Of a stretch of DNA of 64,000 bases, positions 57,901-64,000 are shown piece by piece. The notes beneath the pieces are model-generated. The model saw only the letters and a program-made list of their open reading frames with translations, was not told where the DNA came from and did no database searches. The position numbers and the translations under genes are program-made. This DNA comes from Agelas oroides (Eukaryota; Porifera; Demospongiae; Agelasida; Agelasidae): the NCBI GenBank assembly GCA_949130485.1, contig OX422194.1, forward strand, positions 1,776,641 to 1,840,640, written 5' to 3'. The stretch's first letter is position 1. Each line of letters starts with the position of its first letter.

Positions 57901-60900
57901 TTTGTGTGTACACACGTGTATGATATGTACTTGTGTACTATCAGTAACCAAAAGTTTGCTGTGCAAAGCATAAATGGGATTCGAAGAATCCATAATGTCT
58001 ACATACCTTACCAACAATACATAGATCTACCGATGACGAGAGAAAGCTAGGTTAGCTGGCACTTGTATGTCCTCAACGTACAATGTGACTTACCTCTGTT
58101 TGCCTCAAATGAGGACTATGACAGATTACACAAGGCTGCTGAAGTAAGCGGAGACTCCCCTGCTAGTTTCTCTGCTGATTGCAAGAGCGGGGTGTACACT
58201 GCATGGTTTTAATGTTGAACAACTCTGCTGTTTTGCTTCACTTTAGTACTAGAGATCAAGCAGGTACTGAATAGGCAAGGCAGTTGTTGGGGTAGCTATC
58301 AAAAGTAGAGGACTACAAGAAATATGTATGCATTGTGCTGTTGGATGTTGTAGCTTGCTATGTGCATACCACAACACAAGCTAAGATTCAACTAATCACT
58401 TGGTTCTGCTTACTACATATGTGTTGTTTTAAATGGCCTCCATTTGTCTGCAGCTGCACCATCATCTGTTCCACTGTATGTTGTTGCAATCATGGGCTCC
58501 ATTATTGTGATACTGGTGACACTGGTGGTGATACTGGTTGTGATACTTCTGCTAGTACTGTGTGCAAAGTCAAGATTATGGTATGTTGTCACAACCATTA
58601 TACTATAGTGTTTGTAGAGTCAGTGTATGCTATAATGTGTAAAGTGACACCACAACCTATGTAAGGTCATGCTACTCCACATATACACTCAATGAAGTCA
58701 CTCCACACTGTTCCTTATGTCTGCTATTTGATTGTCCACCAGGCACACAGTTATGTGTGTCTCCTTTGTAGTGCCACAAAAATACTTGGCTGAATCAGTT
58801 ACACTAGCTAGCAGATGGATGTGTAAGTACCATGAAAAGAATGCAGGTTACTCTCATTCCTAGGTAGCCACTGCTTAATTGGAATTTCCTTTTTCATGTG
58901 TAATCTTGCATAAGACAAATGCATCTATCTACTATATAGGTATCATTCATTTAACCTTGACTAGCTATCGAGTTACGAAGGTTGTAGAGCATTGGCAAAC
59001 ACCATGATGATATTTTTGGTCAGAGGATTAACGAAACTCTATTCATGTCTAGGGTGTTTCATTCATTAAGACACCCCTGTTCTCCACGGAATGTTCAGTT
59101 TATATATTTAATGGGGGAGGTGAGAGTTTTTATGCATACCCCCCTACTCAGCACAGGGTCAACAACATTCACAATGACTTTTGTCATAGCTATCCAGAAA
59201 AACAGCATGCTGTTGACTCATGCAATAGTCAACGTCATATACCATGAGAAATTTGCAGGGTCCAGTAATTTTTTTTTGCAGTAAGATAACTTGTATCATC
59301 AGTAGTGACAGGAAGAGTTAACTAGTGAGTTCTGTGTGTCCATGTATGCGTTCAGAGGTAAACGAAATAAGCTGTGTTCACTCTGCTAAACTAAAAGCTC
59401 TTCAAAATAGCCACAAAATTCTCTAGCTATGTACACATAGTTGATATGATGTTGATGGCACCCACGACAGAGTATTTAAATGAGTAGGTAGAACTTACAA
59501 TTTGAGAGCTAAATATATACTTGAAGGGGGCATATTAGCATATTAGTATTTGTGAGAAAGGATCATCTCTTAAGGTACATCACTATCTGTTTTATGATCT
59601 TATTATCCTTTCAGCAAAACTGCAAAACACCGAAAACGACTACTGGGTAAGAATAATTAGATATTGTAATTAAAGTAGGATTTAAAGTGTATGTGGCCAT
59701 TTACGTTTCAGTTGGTGGTTATTGGCACTTATTGTTTGGGAGATATTAGTGAGTGAAAATATAAGGTACAAGCAGAATAAGGTACACAAAGTGTGACTTG
59801 AAGCACAGAGAACCTACATCAATTCTCCATATCCTTACACTCATGCACACCTTCAACCCAGCTCAGTTTGTTACTTGTAGTACCTAAAACTCATCCCATG
59901 CAATGACGTCCCATGCAATGGGAAGTTTTGCTGTTATATTTTTTATGAAGGTTAGACACATGAAATTTAAATAGTGCACTACATTGTCAAACCATTGAGC
60001 ATTTAATGCCAAAAAAAAAATTCCACAATCTAGGGTACCTGGATGTTAGGTAGATGTCTACCGGATTCCCCAAAAGTTTGTTGTGTGGTCTGCATGCTGA
60101 AGTCAGGAGCTGAGTACTAAGTGAAAAACTGCTTTGGGTTTTTCATCACGCCAGCCTCCCACGATATAGTCGGGCGAATGCATGCAAGTTACAAGTATTT
60201 GCAATAAGACTCATGTAGTGCAAATATGACTTGAGAGAATAATGAGTAGACTGGGTAGAAAGGCTACAATGGGAAGTTAATATTATTGATGTTGACCTTT
60301 GCTTTGCTTTTTTTGATTAGATATACAGATGGAACCTTTGAACAATTTTTCTCAGCCAGACAATATGAACAACAACAGAGTCAAAGCCACAACTGCAATG
60401 AGAATGACCCAACCCCTTAATATACCAAATGCAACTATTCTAAGCAATCTCAATGCAGAATTACAGCTAGCTGTCACACATAATCATAGTAATTCCAGCT
60501 TGAAAAGCAGTCCCCAGCGTTATGGTGCTGTTCCGAGTGTAAATGGTCCCGGTGCAGAGGAAGAAATGCACTGTGCCACTCCTCCCATACCTAAACCAAG
60601 ACGAAAGACTCCAGTTTCTAGACCAGGAAAGGACTTAAGCAAAAAATCTTCAACTTCCAGCCAAATGCCTATGGCTGCTACTGGCAACAGTGCTACTACC
60701 AGCCCTGCCAATGCTGTTTCCAATCCCACTAGCCACATGGTTACTGCCAGTTCCAAAATGCATCCAGTTGTAGCCCATGAAAACGTTCAAAGGTCCAAGT
60801 CTGAAGCTGACCTCCTATGCCCATTGCCAGCACAGACCTCAAGAACCCGTCCTGTAGCCAAGCGGCAATCTGAACTCACTGCGTCAACTGGATCCTACCC

Positions 60901-61921
60901 ATATGTGGTTCACAGCTGGGAAATGCAGGGTCCTTCATTATCAATGCCAAATCTCAGTCCATTCTTACCACTTTTCTCTCGAAGTGAATCAGTTTCATCT
61001 TCACATGCAAGCTGTGAAAGCCTCTATGCAAAACCACTGTCACCACAAACAACTGAACCACAACCAACTGAACCACAACCATACTTAGAATTTCAGCCAG
61101 TCTATTCTTATGCATACGGAACGGTTCCGTTGAAATACCAAACAATTGCTTCTTCCAAGACCAAGACATTGCCATCACCTAGGCACTCTGTAGGTATGCC
61201 ATGGAGAGATGTGACACGAGCTAGGAATGCCACTGTGAATATTGTACAACATGGACAAAGACCACAATCTAATGACGACTATGAAAATGTTGATTCAGAC
61301 AGTACGGTAAATGATTTGAATCTTAAACTTAAACCTAGAGGCATATTCGTATACCCACCAGTAGCAGGAGTGGAAAATCCACTAGCTTCTCCTGATTATG
61401 CTGAAATCGATTCATCGCTGGAAGATCATGTTCATTTCCACAGCTCTCCCCCAGGAAGAGATACGATGAGCAATGGTATTGCTACTGGGAAGCAAAAAGA
61501 GACCATGCAGTCCACTTTTCAGAAAGATTCACCCAGACTGGAGAAAGTAGAAGGGATGCAGTATAAAGCTAATAGAACTCATGTCCATTCAGAAAATCCA
61601 GATCACCAAACAGCAGCTGTTTCTAAACAACCACCCAGACACATGAACAGACAAAAGACCAACTCTCAAAAAATGATCCGAAAAGATAAGGATGATGATA
61701 CATTTCCAGCCAGAGGCAGCAGTGATCCGAAAAAATACATGCACCTCAAGGAAAGTGCAAGGAGCAGAACTAAAAAGTCACATGGCCATCCAAATGTAAC
61801 ATCTGACTCTCCAAATACAAGTCACCCAGAGCAACATGTGCCAGACAAACGTGCCTCAAACCACACATCAACCTCAAGTGATGATTTGTATGATCACTTG
61901 GAGCAGCTGGAAATGCAGTAG
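54979..61921 (+). CDS. Type I membrane docking protein with unrecognised ectodomain and tyrosine-motif tail
   Basis: Eight exons close in frame at 836 residues: 54979-55027 signal peptide (MVKAMFLVLQLTAFLN); 55873-56397 a 175-residue extracellular module; 57235-57270; 57570-57641; 57752-57820; 58454-58580 TM (VVAIMGSIIVILVTLVVILV...); 59615-59646 a basic stop-transfer (KTAKHRKRLLG); 60321-61921 the tail. The module has about five Cys and ends in a GDVIGVRL-type beta-rich stretch; I do not recognise the family. The tail of about 540 residues has no enzyme domain but carries PPIPKPRR (SH3-ligand type), YENV (Grb2-type YxN), YAEI, YAKP and YDHL near the C-terminus. It thus looks like a scaffold phosphorylated by a tyrosine kinase. 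The acceptor at 55873 was chosen over CAG at 55883 because only it keeps phase. Linkage to the phosphatase array suggests a possible substrate relation; that is inference. Confidence 0.82.
56423..57176. mobile_element. TA-flanked inverted-repeat element in docking-protein intron
   Basis: 754 bases between TA duplications (56421-56422, 57177-57178), with inverted ends CCATAATTATTCGAAT and a second inverted layer (AAATTCCTGGAATTG...TTTCTTACGT). Inside are three to five degenerate copies of a roughly 80-base unit around GTGAAGGCCTGCTTT and TAAGTGTATAGCTGG. No transposase. Confidence 0.85.
57570..57820 (+). repeat. Tandemly duplicated exon in docking-protein gene
   Basis: Exons 57570-57641 (72 bases) and 57752-57820 (69 bases) encode related peptides AVTLMPISTPCDLTMES and AVTPMPTPTPCDPTMEN. 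Their downstream introns are also similar (GTTAGTTTA... CACTCCATGATTG). Both are phase 1-1, so copies can be gained or lost without frameshift. Confidence 0.9.
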
Positions 61922-62583
61922 CAGTTATAGAATGAGTGTTTGCATTAGCAGTATCATGGAATTTTATGCACCAAACTAGTTATACATACACACAGTCATG
62001 TAAGTTGGTATACTTGGTTGTTATCCTCATTATCATTACAGTACTGAATGTTACTAACTAGCTGCAGGACTACGTTCAAAGGCTAGAAATGCCAGCTAGC
62101 ACTTGAGCTTTAACAGTACTCTTTAAGTTGGTCAGTCCTTCAACCTGTGGAAGCACGGGTAAAGGAAGTTTATGATGTAGCATACACTACATGTGACAAT
62201 CTCACAAAGATAAATCCACCATTTATTTCGGTCTCCTCGCCACGTTCAAACAGCTATATAAATAAACTTCCAATAAGAGCAGGTTCACACAAGCTTCATA
62301 GAGCAGGTTCACACAAACTTCATATACATGTACATGAATGGATATTTTGTAAGTCCACAAAGTGTGTATAAGTCCTGCTTTTAATGAAAGTTTGGCGATA
62401 TAACATTTTGAAAACAGCCATGCAATCGAAATATAAGCGACAAATACTCTCTACACAGGATTACCACACATATTATCAGCCCAGAATCCCTTTGGTCTCA
62501 CATTTCATCAAAGGGTACAATACTAAAAGTCGTGAAATAGTAGGTAACTAGCTGTAGTAGTTAAGAAACCAATGTAGCACATT
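61922..62583. other. Convergent intergenic region
   Basis: Between the stop of the docking-protein gene and the 3' end of the minus-strand gene. It contains a short direct repeat AGAGCAGGTTCACACAA (about 62276-62320). No gene seen. Confidence 0.5.
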
Positions 62584-64000
62584 TCACAGAGAATTAGCTG
62601 CAAGCCTACAGCAGCTCACCTCATCTATTGCAAATGCTGTGGTTTGGGAGAACTGCTGAGCCAGCTCCATGATGACTGAGGGGTCATAGGTGATCCTTCT
62701 CCCAGTCTCAGTGGCATACAACAGTGAAGGGTAGTCTTCTTGGTACACAGTGTCTATGCTCCACTGATGAATGACAGGAAAAAAATAGTAATAATAATTA
62801 AGAAGGCTGACCAATGGCCAAGTTCAAAATATTTTGCTACATAGCTAGTAAACACAATAGGTGTAATGATGGTAATAATCAACTGCTGAACAGTTCTCCA
62901 TGCTACAGCTAGCCAGCTTGTCTGTGCAGTTAGTCAGTTGGCTATTCCGAGTTTGACTACCAGTGCCCTAGAAATGCTTCATGGTGTGTTCTAAGCCTGT
63001 TAAGACCACTATATACTTGGTCTGCTTGGTTTCTAAGCCTGCCTGTTAGGCAGCCAAAAGTGCCACAATATATACACTTCAAAAACAAATTGTTCTTTCT
63101 GAATCTTTCAGCAAATTACTTGGTTACTACAGTGCAGGAGTATACTTCTCATGGTAATTCAAAGAACGCAGTGCTGGAAAGGTAGCTGATACTTAAATAA
63201 TATTCAACAGCTGCTCCACTTAGTAGTATTACAACCATAGAATTCCTCGATTTAGCAGAGTCACACACTGCAATAACCAAATAATTTACTAAAACAACAA
63301 TTTAATTTTTGTAGTGATATATGTATAGTACCTTTCCACTACAATGAGATGGTCCATATAGGTACCATCCATCCATTAGAGGTCCATGGGATGTGTTCAA
63401 AAGCAAGCAAAGTTTACAAACCTGATCATCCAGTGTTTCCTTTGCTTGCTGGAACCTGGCCAGTCTTCCAGCATAGCCAGGGAACCAGTAAGGGTTGAAT
63501 GACTTATAGGAGTCATAGGTGATATTCACTACCAACTGACTGCTCACTGGATGGGTTGTGAGGATGTTCACTATCAGAGAAAGGGTGCTGCAGAGACAAG
63601 GCAAAACGTATTCTGATAAATAAAGTCCCTAAAAAAACTAAAACAAGATTAGATCACGTATGCTAACCTTCCATCATAAGTCCATGAGTCCTGGGTGTAA
63701 GAGGCAAATGACTCTCTGAGTGGAGTGTATGGTAACTCTTTCCCACCAACAATAACCTTTTCAGCTGCAGTGGATAAGTGATGGTTCAGAGAGAAGGCTG
63801 TCAATCTCTAGTGGACTGTTACATAATGTTTAAAGTAATGTGCTACCTGGCCAGAAGTTTGGCAAACATATCTGGTAGGACCTGGCTGAAGGAAGGCCAG
63901 TAAAACTGCCGTTTGTGTCACCAATTAACATGACCAGAGTGCTCCTATGTTGAGAAGTACAAGAGAGTGTTTAACCATCAATGACAGAGTAGCCTTGATG
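62584..64000 (-). CDS. 3' part of an unidentified gene, possibly a glycoside hydrolase family 31-like protein
   Basis: Four exons with matching phases on the minus strand: 63847-63944, 63668-63764, 63422-63587 and 62620-62763. The gene continues upstream beyond the window. They read LIGDTNGSFTGLPSARSY, then EKVIVGGKELPY, SWTYDGSTLSLIVNI, FNPYWFPGYAGRLARFQQ and ETGRRITYDPSVIMELAQQF. The order of a GSF/GLPSARSY strand, a V.VGGKELPY strand and a WTYDGSTLSLIVNI strand resembles the C-terminal beta domain of GH31 alpha-glucosidase-like proteins, from memory only. The catalytic part would lie outside the window. The 3' end is uncertain: either a donor GTGAGC at 62619 leads to an unseen last exon, or reading through gives a stop at 62584-62586. 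Confidence 0.55.

Overview
This window is eukaryotic nuclear DNA from an animal, most likely a sponge or another early-branching marine invertebrate. The genes are cut into many short exons with clean GT/AG borders and compact introns. It encodes receptor tyrosine phosphatases with Ig, FN3 and mucin-like ectodomains, and an axonemal dynein intermediate chain, so the organism builds motile cilia. The sponge assignment is inference from gene style, not from a marker gene. All exon models were built by hand from splice sites and reading phase. Every complete model closes in frame.

Layout. (1) 2.3-40 kb, plus strand: a tandem array of closely related single-pass receptors. The unit is signal peptide, Ig-like domain 1, Ig-like domain 2, FN3, Ser/Thr-rich mucin stalk and TM. 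Genes 1 (2315-14371) and 3 (26256-36538) continue into a juxtamembrane segment, a cysteine-free I-set Ig domain on the cytoplasmic side, and tandem PTP domains D1 (active-looking) and D2 (degenerate). Gene 2 (15911-20035) and gene 4 (37211-39991) share the ectodomain but end in short tails without phosphatase. Gene 2 also carries a frameshift. Between genes 2 and 3 lie broken pieces of further copies (20.4-23.6 kb), with homologous intergenic blocks that mark segmental duplication. (2) 41.4-52.9 kb, minus strand: a 22-exon axonemal dynein intermediate chain 4 gene (DNAI4/WDR78), convergent with gene 4. (3) 55.0-61.9 kb, plus strand: a type I membrane protein with an unrecognised secreted domain and a long cytoplasmic tail rich in tyrosine and proline docking motifs. 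(4) 62.6-64 kb, minus strand: the 3' part of a gene that may encode a glycoside-hydrolase-31-like protein.

Mobile DNA is abundant. It includes two copies of a CACTG-ended MITE, each with a TG target duplication and a paralogous empty site in this same window; a TTAA-flanked 1.0 kb element; an inverted-dimer tRNA-SINE insertion just upstream of gene 3; several TA-flanked MITEs; and a family of small foldback repeats. Long CA/TG microsatellites touch splice sites in three genes.

How the genes may work together (inference): the array looks like a birth-and-death family of cell-surface recognition receptors. Near-identical ectodomains are attached either to a phosphatase or to nothing, in the manner of paired receptors. 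The downstream docking protein, whose tyrosine motifs could be phosphatase or SH2 targets, is a plausible but unproven partner.
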